Positions 25,752 to 34,249 of a DNA stretch of 64,000 nt are shown piece after piece. Source of the stretch: Pseudarthrobacter enclensis (GTDB lineage: Bacteria > Actinomycetota > Actinomycetes > Actinomycetales > Micrococcaceae); contig NZ_JAUSRE010000016.1 in assembly GCF_030811655.1 (NCBI RefSeq), forward strand, positions 50,902 to 114,901. Reading direction: 5' to 3'. The position numbers and the translations under genes were made by a program. The notes under the pieces were generated by a model. It had not been told where the DNA came from, ran no database searches, and worked only from the letters and a program-made list of their open reading frames with translations. Each line of letters starts with the position of its first letter. The stretch's first letter is position 1.

Positions 25752-25787
25752 CCGCGCCGGGACGGCTCCACGGCCGTCCCGGCGCGG
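25752..25787. terminator. GC-rich hairpin between binding-protein and permease genes
   Basis: A 15-base perfect stem (25752-25766 with 25773-25787) with a six-base loop and no T-tract. Such hairpins after binding-protein genes commonly protect the upstream mRNA or attenuate transcription, so more binding protein than permease is made. Strong termination is not expected. Confidence 0.6.
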
Positions 25788-25819
25788 CCCACTTCACCCC
25801 CAAACTCCTTAGGTGAACC

Positions 25820-26773
25820 ATGTCTGTATTGAACCCGCCCCGCAGCGCCGGCACCCGCCGGACCGGTGGCCCCGCCCGTTCCGGGGGCAGCTTTTCCGCC
25901 TGGGCCAACCGGCACCGCAAGTGGCTGTTCGCCGCGCCGGCCATGATCTTTGTCGGCGTCCTGATCGTCTTCCCCCTCGCCTGGACCCTGTACCTCAGCC
26001 TCACCGATTCCCAGGGCTCTGTCCGGGCCGCGACCGAGTTCATCGGGCTGCAGAACTACCTCACGGTCCTCAGTGACACCGAGCGTTTCTGGCCTGCCGT
26101 GGGACGCACCCTCTCCTTCACCGGCGTCGCGCTGGCCTTTGAAGTGGTGCTGGGAATGGGCGTCGCGCTGCTCCTGTGGCGGCCCTTCCGGGGCGAAAAG
26201 TGGGTCCGCGTTGCCATCCTGCTGCCGCTGGTGGCCACCCCCGTCGCCGTCGGCATGATGTGGCGCCTGATCTTCGATCCCAACATCGGCTTCGCCAACC
26301 AGCTCCTGGGCATGGTGGGCATCCCGCCCCAGCCGTGGCTCTCCGGACAGGACACCGCCCTGGGCACCACCATCTTCATGGACGTATGGCAGTGGACTCC
26401 CATGGTGGTCCTGATCCTCCTGGCCGGCCTGACCTCGCTGTCCGACGAACCGGACGAGGCCGCCCGCGTGGACGGCGCCAACGCCTTCCAGCGGTTCTTC
26501 TACATCACCCTGCCGCTCATGATGCCCACCGTGATCGTGGCCATCCTGCTGCGCGGCATCGATGCCCTGAAGACCTTCGACATCCTCTACGCCACCAAGG
26601 GCAAGGGCGGCGGCTCCTTCCACGAAGTGGAGACGCTGAACGTCTACGCCTACGGCCTGAGCTTCGACTACAACCAGTACGGGCTCTCCTCCGCGGTGCT
26701 GATCCTGTTCTTCATGATCATCATCGGCTCCATGTGGCTGCTCACCATGCGCAAGAAAGCGGTAAGCAAATGA
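25820..26773 (+). CDS. ABC sugar-type permease subunit (MalF-like)
   Basis: A 317-residue inner-membrane permease with six predicted helices. The cytoplasmic EAA loop reads DEAARVDGANAFQRFFYITL. The N-terminal tail is long and Arg/Gly-rich. It pairs with the next gene product to form the channel for the lipoprotein-bound substrate. It ends in a four-base overlap (ATGA) with the second permease gene. Confidence 0.92.
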   Translation: MSVLNPPRSAGTRRTGGPARSGGSFSAWANRHRKWLFAAPAMIFVGVLIVFPLAWTLYLSLTDSQGSVRAATEFIGLQNYLTVLSDTERFWPAVGRTLSFTGVALAFEVVLGMGVALLLWRPFRGEKWVRVAILLPLVATPVAVGMMWRLIFDPNIGFANQLLGMVGIPPQPWLSGQDTALGTTIFMDVWQWTPMVVLILLAGLTSLSDEPDEAARVDGANAFQRFFYITLPLMMPTVIVAILLRGIDALKTFDILYATKGKGGGSFHEVETLNVYAYGLSFDYNQYGLSSAVLILFFMIIIGSMWLLTMRKKAVSK

Positions 26774-27645
26774 CCGTCATGACAGATTCCCCCGCACCCA
26801 CCACCAACAGGGCCCCGCGCCGCCGCAAGCCCCTGGGCACCCGCGCCTACAAGGTCTTCCGGGTGGTGGCGCTCATCGTGGTGGTGCTGTTCCTGCTCGC
26901 CCCGCTGTTCTGGATGCTCCTGGCCTCGCTGAAGACCAATGTGGACATCTACGACACCGCCAAGGCCTTGGTGTTCTCGCCCACCTTCGAGAACTACGCC
27001 AACGTGCTGCAGCGCAACAACTACTTCGTCTTCGTGGTCAACAGCTTCTGGGTGGCGTTCGTTTCCACCGCGCTGTCCATCGTCCTGGGCGTCCCTGCCG
27101 CGTACGCGATGAGCCGGTTCACCATGCACCGCTCCGCGCTGGTGGTCCTCATGGCCCGCGTCATCCCCGGGGTTTCGCTCCTGGTGCCCTGGTACTACGT
27201 GTTCTCCAACCTGCGCATGGTGGGCAAGTTCGAAGTCCTGATCCTCAGCCACATGTTCGTGGCGCTGCCGCTGATCGTGTACATCATGATGAGCTACTTC
27301 GACTCGCTGCCCCTGGAGCTGGAGGAATCGGCGGAGGTGGACGGCCTCACGCCCATCGGCGCGTTCCGGCTGATCACGCTTCCGCTGGCTGTTTCCGGCA
27401 TCGCAACCGCCGGAATCCTGTCCTTTATCTTCTCGTGGAACAACTTCATGTTCGCGCTGGTGCTCTCCGGGGCGAAGACCAAGACCCTGCCGGTGGCGAT
27501 CTTCGACTTCGTCTCCTACGCCAGCATCGACTGGGGCGGCCTGATGGCGGCGGCAACCGTCGTGACCATCCCCATCATGATCATTGCGCTCTTCACGCAG
27601 AAGTACATCGTCTCCGGCCTGACCGCCGGCGCCACCAAGGGTTAG
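26770..27645 (+). CDS. ABC sugar-type permease subunit (MalG-like)
   Basis: A 291-residue permease with six helices. The EAA loop is EESAEVDGLTPIGAFRLITL, and the C-terminus (ALFTQKYIVSGLTAGATKG) is the classic MalG-type ending. It starts at an ATG overlapping the previous stop. No ATP-binding subunit gene is present in the operon, so these permeases must use a shared MsiK/UgpC-type ATPase encoded elsewhere, as is common in actinobacteria. Confidence 0.92.
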   Translation: MTVMTDSPAPTTNRAPRRRKPLGTRAYKVFRVVALIVVVLFLLAPLFWMLLASLKTNVDIYDTAKALVFSPTFENYANVLQRNNYFVFVVNSFWVAFVSTALSIVLGVPAAYAMSRFTMHRSALVVLMARVIPGVSLLVPWYYVFSNLRMVGKFEVLILSHMFVALPLIVYIMMSYFDSLPLELEESAEVDGLTPIGAFRLITLPLAVSGIATAGILSFIFSWNNFMFALVLSGAKTKTLPVAIFDFVSYASIDWGGLMAAATVVTIPIMIIALFTQKYIVSGLTAGATKG

Positions 27646-27655
27646 GAACCACCGC

Positions 27656-28804
27656 GTGACCGTCATCAGCCGGACCGAAACATTCCTCGTTCCACCCCGC
27701 TGGCTTTTTGTCCGGGTCGAAACCGAAAGCGGCATCGTGGGGTGGGGCGAGGCAACCTGCGAGGGCCGCAGCGAGACGGTGCGCGCCGCCGTCGGACAAC
27801 TTTCCGAACTGCTCGTCGGCAGGGACGCCCTCCGGATCGAAGACCACTGGCAGGTCATGACCAAGGGGTCCTTCTACCGCGGCGGCCCCATCCTGGCCAG
27901 CGCCGTCTCCGGCCTGGACCAGGCGCTGTGGGACATCGCGGGCAAGCACTTCAACACCCCCGTGCACCAGCTCCTTGGCGGCCATGTCCGCGACCGCATC
28001 CGGATGTACGGCTGGGTGGGCGGCGACGAACCGAACGAGGTGGCCGACCAGATCAGCGCCCAGCTGGAAGTGGGGCTCACCGCGGTCAAAATGAACGCCA
28101 GCGGCAAGATGAGCCCGGTGGCCTCGGTGGCGGAGATCGACGGCGTCATCCGCCGTGTCGCCGCGGCCCGCCAAGTGCTGGGCGACCACCGGGACGTGGC
28201 AGTGGACTTCCACGGCCGGTTCAGCCTGGCCAACGCCAGGCGGGTAGCGCCGCTGCTGGAGCCGTTCCGGCCCTTCTTCCTCGAAGAGCCGGTGGTTCCG
28301 GAAAACACCCACCTGCTGCGGGAATTTACCTCATCCACCACCACTCCCGTATCCACGGGGGAGCGGCTCTACAGCCGGCAGGAGTTCCTCCCTGCACTGC
28401 AGGCAGGCATCGCCGTGGCCCAGCCGGACCTCTCGCATGCCGGCGGCATCACCGAGGTGCGCAAGATCGCCGCACTGGCCGAGGTCTACGAAGTCCAGCT
28501 CGCCCCGCACTGCCCGCTCGGCCCCCTGGCGCTCGCGGCCTGCCTGCAGGTCGGCTTTGCCACGCCGAACTTCCTCATCCAGGAACAGAGCATCGGGATC
28601 CACTACAACCAGGGCGCTGAAGTCCTGGACTACGTGGTTGACAAGACGCCTTTCAAATTCGTGAACGGCCACATCGAGCGGCTCACCGGGCCCGGGCTCG
28701 GCGTCGACATCGACGAGGCCGTGGTCCGTGCAGCGGACAAGCGCGGCCATGCCTGGCGCGGACCGGTGTGGCGCCACCCCGACGGATCCTTCGCAGAATG
28801 GTGA
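27656..28804 (+). CDS. dgoD: D-galactonate dehydratase (enolase superfamily)
   Basis: A 382-residue mandelate-racemase-subgroup enzyme strikingly like Escherichia coli DgoD. It starts ETFLVPPRWLF, then has the metal ligands Asp184 (VDFHGRF), Glu210 (FLEEP) and Glu236 (TGERLYSR), with catalytic His186 and His285 (APHCPLGP), and QEQSIGIHYN. It dehydrates D-galactonate to 2-keto-3-deoxygalactonate. The start is GTG at 27656, ten bases after the permease stop. With the aldolase and kinase downstream it forms the De Ley-Doudoroff pathway. Confidence 0.95.
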   Translation: MTVISRTETFLVPPRWLFVRVETESGIVGWGEATCEGRSETVRAAVGQLSELLVGRDALRIEDHWQVMTKGSFYRGGPILASAVSGLDQALWDIAGKHFNTPVHQLLGGHVRDRIRMYGWVGGDEPNEVADQISAQLEVGLTAVKMNASGKMSPVASVAEIDGVIRRVAAARQVLGDHRDVAVDFHGRFSLANARRVAPLLEPFRPFFLEEPVVPENTHLLREFTSSTTTPVSTGERLYSRQEFLPALQAGIAVAQPDLSHAGGITEVRKIAALAEVYEVQLAPHCPLGPLALAACLQVGFATPNFLIQEQSIGIHYNQGAEVLDYVVDKTPFKFVNGHIERLTGPGLGVDIDEAVVRAADKRGHAWRGPVWRHPDGSFAEW

Positions 28805-28809
28805 ACCCC

Positions 28810-29487
28810 ATGACATCCCCGAATTCAGCTGTCACCCCGGCCGGCCTCCTGGACGGCATCAGGCAGGCCCGGCTTGTGGGCATCGTCCGCGGGAACGACG
28901 GCGGTGCTGCCGCCAAGGCCGCGCTGGCCGCGATGGAGGAAGGCTTCCGCTACGTGGAGATCGCGCTCACCACGCCCAACGCGCTGGAGGCAATCCGCGA
29001 AGTCCGTGCGGCTGCCCCGGCCGGCTGCCTGGTGGGCGCCGGCACCGTCCTGAGCCAGGCCGACGTCGAACACGTCACGGCTGCCGGCGGCCAGTTCATC
29101 GTGACCCCCTCCCTGGCCCCGTCCATCAGCGAGGCGGCCGGCGCCGGCATCCCAGTCCTGGCGGGCGCCCTGACCCCCAGCGAGGCCTACGAGGCGATGG
29201 AGCGCGGCGCCACCGCCATCAAGCTTTTCCCCGCATCCATCGGCGGCCCCGGCTATTTGAAAGCCGTCCGCGATCCGTTCCCGGACATTCCCTTCATCGC
29301 CGTGGGCGGCGTGGGCCTCGATGAAGCCGCCGGGTACTGGGAAGCCGGGGCCATCGCCGTCGGCCTCGGTGGTCCGCTCTTCGGCAAGGCAGCATCCGGC
29401 GGCGACCTCACGGACATGCGGGACCGGGCCCGGAGCTTCCTGGGCCTCGCTGCCGAATTCGCAGCCCGTACCGGGACCCCTTCATGA
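28810..29487 (+). CDS. dgoA: 2-Dehydro-3-deoxy-6-phosphogalactonate aldolase
   Basis: A 225-residue KDPG/KDPGal-aldolase-family protein. It has the catalytic Glu in YVEIALTTPNA, the Schiff-base Lys in TAIKLFPAS and the phosphate-binding VGGVGL. It cleaves KDPGal to pyruvate and glyceraldehyde 3-phosphate. ATG 28798, GTG 28801 (overlapping the dgoD stop) and ATG 28810 are all possible starts. The choice affects only four residues. The stop overlaps the kinase start by four bases. Confidence 0.92.
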   Translation: MTSPNSAVTPAGLLDGIRQARLVGIVRGNDGGAAAKAALAAMEEGFRYVEIALTTPNALEAIREVRAAAPAGCLVGAGTVLSQADVEHVTAAGGQFIVTPSLAPSISEAAGAGIPVLAGALTPSEAYEAMERGATAIKLFPASIGGPGYLKAVRDPFPDIPFIAVGGVGLDEAAGYWEAGAIAVGLGGPLFGKAASGGDLTDMRDRARSFLGLAAEFAARTGTPS

Positions 29488-30455
29488 CTGTGGACCTGCT
29501 GACCTTCGGCGAGTCCATGGTCTCGCTCCGGTCCACCGGCCCGCTGGCCTCCGGCGGAACACTGAACATGCAGGTGGCCGGCGCGGAATCGAACGTTGCC
29601 ATCGGTGTTGCACGGCTTGGCCACACGGCGTCCTGGGCCGGCTCCGTGGGAGCGGATCCGCACGGTGAATTCATTCTGAAGCAATTGCGCGGAGAGGGCG
29701 TCCACCTGCACCTCAGCGTCCACCCGGAGCGCAGCACGGGCGTGATGTTCCTGGAACAGCGCACCGCAGACCTCAGCAGGGCCTATTACTACCGTGCCGG
29801 ATCGGCCGGAGCCGCCATCGCACGCAGCCAGGTTGCGGCTGCCATGGACTGCGGGGCCCGGATCCTGCACCTGACCGGCATCACCGCGGCGCTCAGCGCG
29901 GAGGCGCGGGACGCGGTGGAGTACGCGGCCGAACGGGCTGCCGGTGACGGGATGGTGGTCAGCCTCGACGTGAACTACCGCAGCAAGCTGTGGTCCCGGG
30001 ACCAGGCGCGGTCGGTGCTTGGTCCTTTGGCGCGGCACGCCACCATTGTCATTGCGTCCGACGACGAACTCGACCTGATTGCCCCACCCCAGGCGGGTAG
30101 CGGGGCGGCAGGGGCTGCTGGTGGCGAAGCTGCCGCTGCCAGCCGGCTGCTGGAGGCCGGAGTCCGGGAAGTGGTGGTGAAGCGCGGCGCAGCGGGCGCT
30201 GCGGTGTACACCGCTGACGCCGTCATTGAGGCCCCGGCCATCGCCGTGACCTGTGTGGACACCGTTGGAGCAGGCGACGCGTTCACCGCCGGCTACCTTT
30301 CAGCACTGCTCGACGGCGACGGTGTCCCCGCCCGCCTGCGCCGCGGCGTCCTGGCCGGAGCCTTCGCCGTCAGCACCCGCGGCGACTGGGAGGGCCTGCC
30401 CCGACTCGACGAACTTGCCCTGCTCGACGCCGTCCGGGGCAGCACCCTTCGCTGA
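29484..30455 (+). CDS. PfkB-family 2-keto-3-deoxy-sugar-acid kinase (KdgK/DgoK role)
   Basis: A 323-residue ribokinase-fold kinase. It opens LLTFGESMVSLRSTGPL, has the AGAESNVAIGVARLG substrate loop and LDVNYRSKLW, and ends with the catalytic DTVGAGDAF (Asp265). It should phosphorylate 2-keto-3-deoxygalactonate or -gluconate for the preceding aldolase. E. coli DgoK is from a different fold, so this PfkB protein fills the DgoK role by non-homologous replacement. The ATG overlaps the aldolase stop. Confidence 0.92.
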   Translation: MTVDLLTFGESMVSLRSTGPLASGGTLNMQVAGAESNVAIGVARLGHTASWAGSVGADPHGEFILKQLRGEGVHLHLSVHPERSTGVMFLEQRTADLSRAYYYRAGSAGAAIARSQVAAAMDCGARILHLTGITAALSAEARDAVEYAAERAAGDGMVVSLDVNYRSKLWSRDQARSVLGPLARHATIVIASDDELDLIAPPQAGSGAAGAAGGEAAAASRLLEAGVREVVVKRGAAGAAVYTADAVIEAPAIAVTCVDTVGAGDAFTAGYLSALLDGDGVPARLRRGVLAGAFAVSTRGDWEGLPRLDELALLDAVRGSTLR

Positions 30456-30517
30456 CCTAAGGCCGTCGTTCCCCGAACTTCCGCACTCTCCCAACCAACC
30501 CGACCCGAAAGCCAGCC

Positions 30518-31747
30518 ATGAAGATCATTGCCGCCGAAGTGTTCGTTACCAGCCCCACCCGCAACTTCGTGACCCTGCGGATCACCACGGACGAGGGTGT
30601 GACGGGTATTGGTGATGCGACGCTGAATGGTCGTGAGTTGGCTGTTGCGGCGTATTTGCGGGAGCATGTGGCGCAGTTGCTGATCGGGAAGGATCCGCAC
30701 CGGATTGAGGATACGTGGCAGTTCCTGTACCGGAGTGCGTATTGGCGGCGGGGTCCGGTGACGATGGCGGCGATCGCTGCGGTGGATATGGCGTTGTGGG
30801 ATATCAAGGGCAAGCTGGCGGGAATGCCGGTGTATCAGTTGCTCGGTGGTGCGTCGCGGAACGGGTTGCGGGCGTACGGGCACGCGTCGGGGTCCGATAT
30901 TGAGTCGTTGTTTGATTCGGTCCGGGAGCATTTGGAGTTGGGCTATAAGTCGATCCGGATCCAGACGGCGGTGCCCGGGATCAAGGCTGTCTACGGTGTG
31001 GCGGCGCAGGCGCAGGCGTCGGGGGAGCGGTATGACTACGAGCCGGCGGGGCGGGGTGCGTTCCCGCAGGAAGAAGACTGGGACACCCGCGCGTACCTGC
31101 GGCACCTGCCCACGGTGTTCGAAGCCGTGCGGAATGAGTTTGGTCCGGAGATCCCGTTGCTGCATGACGGGCATCACCGGATGACGCCGATCCAGGCCGC
31201 GAAGCTGGGCAAGGCGTTGGAGCCGTATGACTTGTTCTGGTTGGAGGACTGCACCCCGGCGGAGAACCAGGAGGGCCTGCGGCTGGTGCGGCAGCACACC
31301 ACGACGCCGTTGGCGATCGGGGAGATCTTCAACACCGTGTGGGATTACCAGACGCTGATCAAGGAGCAGCTGATCGATTATGTGCGGGCCGCGTCGACGC
31401 ATTTTGGCGGGATTTCCCCGTTGAAGAAGGTGATGGATTTCGCGGCGCAGTACCAGATCAAGTCCGGGTTCCATGGGCCGACGGATATTTCGCCGGTGGG
31501 GTTCGCGGCGCAGCTGCATGTGGGGTTGGCGATCCATAATTACGGGATCCAGGAGTACATGCAGCACTCGGCCCGGACGAACGAGGTCTTTGAGCAGTCC
31601 ATGACGTTCGTGGACGGGTATCTGCACCCGGGCAACAACCCCGGGATCGGGGTTGAGTTCAACGAGGAAGCCGCCAAGACTTACCCCTACCAGCAGGCCT
31701 ACCTGCCCTACAACCGCCTCGTCGACGGCACCGTCCACGACTGGTAA
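30518..31747 (+). CDS. ManD-family mannonate/gluconate dehydratase
   Basis: A 409-residue enolase-superfamily enzyme matching ManD. It shows the Arg147/Tyr159 catalytic pair, metal ligands Asp217, Glu243 and Glu269, and His219 and His319. The substrate would be D-mannonate or D-gluconate, giving 2-keto-3-deoxygluconate, which the upstream kinase could also use. Codons from about 27 to 380 strongly prefer G and T endings: only 2 of the 41 codons from 27 to 67 end in C. Both ends of the gene use the normal C-rich pattern, suggesting a transferred internal segment. Confidence 0.9.
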   Translation: MKIIAAEVFVTSPTRNFVTLRITTDEGVTGIGDATLNGRELAVAAYLREHVAQLLIGKDPHRIEDTWQFLYRSAYWRRGPVTMAAIAAVDMALWDIKGKLAGMPVYQLLGGASRNGLRAYGHASGSDIESLFDSVREHLELGYKSIRIQTAVPGIKAVYGVAAQAQASGERYDYEPAGRGAFPQEEDWDTRAYLRHLPTVFEAVRNEFGPEIPLLHDGHHRMTPIQAAKLGKALEPYDLFWLEDCTPAENQEGLRLVRQHTTTPLAIGEIFNTVWDYQTLIKEQLIDYVRAASTHFGGISPLKKVMDFAAQYQIKSGFHGPTDISPVGFAAQLHVGLAIHNYGIQEYMQHSARTNEVFEQSMTFVDGYLHPGNNPGIGVEFNEEAAKTYPYQQAYLPYNRLVDGTVHDW

Positions 31748-31813
31748 CACCCGCCACGACAGGCAGGAGCGATTCCCGTTGACGCTGCGGTAAGCCGGTG
31801 TGAGGATGGCGCC

Positions 31814-32638
31814 ATGAATCAGGTTTCGGCTTTCTACACCGGCCCCGGGCAACTTTTGGCTGCCATCAGTTCTGCCCTGGACGCGGCCGGCGTGGACCGC
31901 ACATCGCTGCGGCCGGCCGACCTCGCTGCTGTTGACGAATTCCACATCCGCGGCCGCAGGGCAACTCTGGAAATCATGGCGGCACTCGCCCTCACTCCCG
32001 ACTCCCATGTGCTTGACCTTGGGAGCGGATTGGGCGGCCCCGCCCGGACGCTCGCCGAGTTGACCGGGTGCACGGTCACGGGTGTCGATCTCACTCCGGA
32101 GTTCTGCCAGGTGGCGACGGCGCTCTCGGAATGGACAGGCCTGTCGGACCTGACCCGCTTCCAGGTTGGCGACGCAACAGCCACCGGCCTTCCCAACGAG
32201 TCCGTGGACGCGGCGATGACCGTGCACGTGGCCATGAACATCCCCGACAAGCACGCGCTGTACGCGGAAGCCTACCGGGTCCTCCGGCCGGGCGGCACGT
32301 TTGTGGTTTACGACGTCCTGCAGGGTGAAGGCGGCGAGGTGTACTACCCGGTGCCGTGGGCCGATGACTCCTCGACCAGCTTTCCCGCGACCCTGGAAGA
32401 CATGCGCGGACTCCTGCCGTTGGCGGGTTTCGAGGTCATCTCGGAAATCGACTCCTCGGACGAAAGCCTTGCCTGGTTCCAGCACATGCGTGCCAAAATC
32501 CAGCGGGAGGGGCCACCGCCGGTGACCTTCGCGACCTTCCTCGGCGACAGCTTCGCGCAGATGACTGCGAATCAGGTGGCGAACCTCGCCGAGCGACGCA
32601 TCCGGACCGTCATGTTTGCCTGCTCAAAGCCGTCCTGA
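31814..32638 (+). CDS. Class I SAM-dependent methyltransferase
   Basis: A 274-residue methyltransferase with the SAM motif I LDLGSGLGGPARTLA, motif II Asp in VTGVDLTPEF and motif IV HVAMNIPDK. It resembles sarcosine/dimethylglycine or phosphoethanolamine N-methyltransferases and sterol-type enzymes, but the substrate is not predictable. The ATG follows GAGGA. It stands alone between the galactonate operon and the MarR gene. Confidence 0.85.
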   Translation: MNQVSAFYTGPGQLLAAISSALDAAGVDRTSLRPADLAAVDEFHIRGRRATLEIMAALALTPDSHVLDLGSGLGGPARTLAELTGCTVTGVDLTPEFCQVATALSEWTGLSDLTRFQVGDATATGLPNESVDAAMTVHVAMNIPDKHALYAEAYRVLRPGGTFVVYDVLQGEGGEVYYPVPWADDSSTSFPATLEDMRGLLPLAGFEVISEIDSSDESLAWFQHMRAKIQREGPPPVTFATFLGDSFAQMTANQVANLAERRIRTVMFACSKPS

Positions 32639-32706
32639 TCGCCGGAGCCAGCCCCGGCACCCTCCGCGGCCCTGACGCGCATGCCGGGCAGGGGCATAGA
32701 CCCCGA

Positions 32707-33174
32707 CTACTCCGCCGCGCCCCACAGTGCCTTGCGCAGCAGCCGCTTCAACTCCTGCGACTCCTCCCCTGACAGCACGGCCAGCTGATTCAGTTCCGCT
32801 GCGTCCATGGCAGCGCGGGCCTTGGCGTGCATCTTCCGCCCCTCCGCGGTGGAGACGATGATCTTGGCGCGCCGGTCCTGCTTTCCCTGTGCGCGCTCCA
32901 CCAGGCCGCGGTGCTCCAGGTCGTCCACCAGGGTGACCACCTGGCTGGGGTCGAGGCTGAGGAAGTCCGCCAGCTCCCGCTGGGTAGGCTCCAGCCCGCT
33001 GCACGCCAGCGTGAGGACAGAAAACGAGCGCTCCCTGAGGCCGAAGTCGGCCAGGGCCTTGTTGTTCAACACCGAGCCGGCGGCATGCAGCTTGGCGAGC
33101 AGCAAGCCCACATCGCTGCCAATCCTTGCTGCCGCAAGGCGGGGGGTCTGAACTTCCGTGCCCAAGGTGGCCAT
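32707..33174 (-). CDS. MarR-family transcriptional regulator
   Basis: A 155-residue winged-helix MarR protein. It has the DNA-binding segment TQRELADFLSLDPSQVVTLV and wing RAQGKQDRRAKIIVSTAEGR. ATG 33174 follows GGAG. An upstream ATG at 33213 lies inside the likely operator. It is divergent from the SDR-to-ligase cluster, and the intergenic region holds a CAATGA...TCATTG inverted repeat. It is the probable repressor, relieved by an aromatic acid or acyl-CoA. Confidence 0.88.
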   Translation of the reverse strand: MATLGTEVQTPRLAAARIGSDVGLLLAKLHAAGSVLNNKALADFGLRERSFSVLTLACSGLEPTQRELADFLSLDPSQVVTLVDDLEHRGLVERAQGKQDRRAKIIVSTAEGRKMHAKARAAMDAAELNQLAVLSGEESQELKRLLRKALWGAAE

Positions 33175-33210
33175 CACAACTCCGGTGTAAAAAACAATCG
33201 TTGACTTTTT

Positions 33211-33231
33211 CAATGATCCGTAATTTCATTG
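33211..33231. promoter_or_regulatory. Candidate MarR operator
   Basis: A 21-base inverted repeat with perfect six-base arms CAATGA (33211-33216) and TCATTG (33226-33231) sits between the divergent MarR and SDR genes. A TTGACT at 33201-33206 could be a -35 element. The size and position fit a MarR dimer site; binding is not shown. Confidence 0.45.
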
Positions 33232-33305
33232 AATCCAACAAGGATCTCACACCGCAGTGGGACCACCCCAACGGCTTCGGCCGGCGCATGCGAAGGAGCA
33301 GGGCC

Positions 33306-34247
33306 ATGAGCTTGAACGGCAAGGTTGCAATCGTTACCGGCAGCGGGCAGGGACTCGGCTTCGCTTACACAAGGGAACTGGCCCGCCAGGGCGCCGCCGT
33401 CGTCATTAACGACGTCAACGCTGACACCGCCGCGCAGGCCGTCGCGCAGATCGAGGCCGACGGCGGCCGGGCCACCGCCGTGGTGGTTCCGGTGGGAACC
33501 ACCGACGCCGCCAAGGCCCTGGTCGCCGGAGCCGTGGACACCTTCGGCCGCCTGGACATCCTGGTCACCAACGCCGGCATCCTGCGCGACAAGTCCCTTC
33601 TGAAGATGACGGACGAGGACTTCGACCTGGTCATCAACGTCCATCTCAGGGGCACCTTCACCTGCGTCCGCGAGGCCTACGCGTACTTCAAGGAACACAA
33701 CGTACGGGGCCGCATCATCACCATCGGTTCCCCCACCGGCCAGCGCGGCAACTTCGGCCAGACCAACTACGCCGCCGCCAAGGCCGGCATCGTGGGCATG
33801 GTCCGCACCTGGGCGCTGGAAATGAAAAGGGCCGGCGTGACAGTCAACAGCGTCATCCCGGTTGCAGCCACTGCCATGACCAAGACCGTGCCCTACTTCC
33901 AGAAGGCCGTGGAGGCGGACGAGCGCGGCGAGGCGATGCCGGCCTTCTTCCGCCACGACCTGGGCTTTGGCACGGCCGACGACGTCTCCGGGCTGGTTGC
34001 CTACCTCGCCTCCGACGAGGCAGCCAGCATCACCGGACAGGCCATCGGTGCCGGCGGTGACCGTCTGCAGGTCTGGACGCACCCAGAGGCGGCCACCACC
34101 GAGTACCGCGAGGGCGGCTGGAGCTACGAGGCACTGCAGGAAAATGCGGGGACGCTGTTCACCGCGGAAACCCTCCAAAGCTACGGTGAGGAATTCCTGC
34201 CTTTGCCCGAGGACCTGAAGCCCGCTCAGGCCGCCGAGGCCCGCTGA
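33306..34247 (+). CDS. SDR-family 3-hydroxyacyl-CoA dehydrogenase-like protein
   Basis: A 313-residue short-chain dehydrogenase with TGSGQGLG cofactor loop, NAG, Ser in IGSPTGQRG and YAAAK. It has a C-terminal extension of about 60 residues (VWTHPEAATTEYREGG onward) as seen in 3-oxoacyl-ACP/17-beta-HSD4-type dehydrogenases acting on CoA thioesters. ATG 33306 follows AAGGAG. It is the first gene of the MarR-controlled cluster. The likely step is oxidation of a beta-hydroxyacyl-CoA. Confidence 0.87.
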   Translation: MSLNGKVAIVTGSGQGLGFAYTRELARQGAAVVINDVNADTAAQAVAQIEADGGRATAVVVPVGTTDAAKALVAGAVDTFGRLDILVTNAGILRDKSLLKMTDEDFDLVINVHLRGTFTCVREAYAYFKEHNVRGRIITIGSPTGQRGNFGQTNYAAAKAGIVGMVRTWALEMKRAGVTVNSVIPVAATAMTKTVPYFQKAVEADERGEAMPAFFRHDLGFGTADDVSGLVAYLASDEAASITGQAIGAGGDRLQVWTHPEAATTEYREGGWSYEALQENAGTLFTAETLQSYGEEFLPLPEDLKPAQAAEAR

Positions 34248-34249
34248 CC

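Noticed and set aside
25752..25787. True rho-independent terminator of the binding-protein gene
   Set aside because: No T-tract follows and the permease genes directly downstream have no other evident promoter, so partial attenuation is more likely.
30293..32485. 730-codon minus-strand open frame opposite the ManD and methyltransferase genes
   Set aside because: Its Arg/Leu/Pro/Gln-rich product has no domain. The odd codon pattern of the ManD gene makes the antisense frame open.
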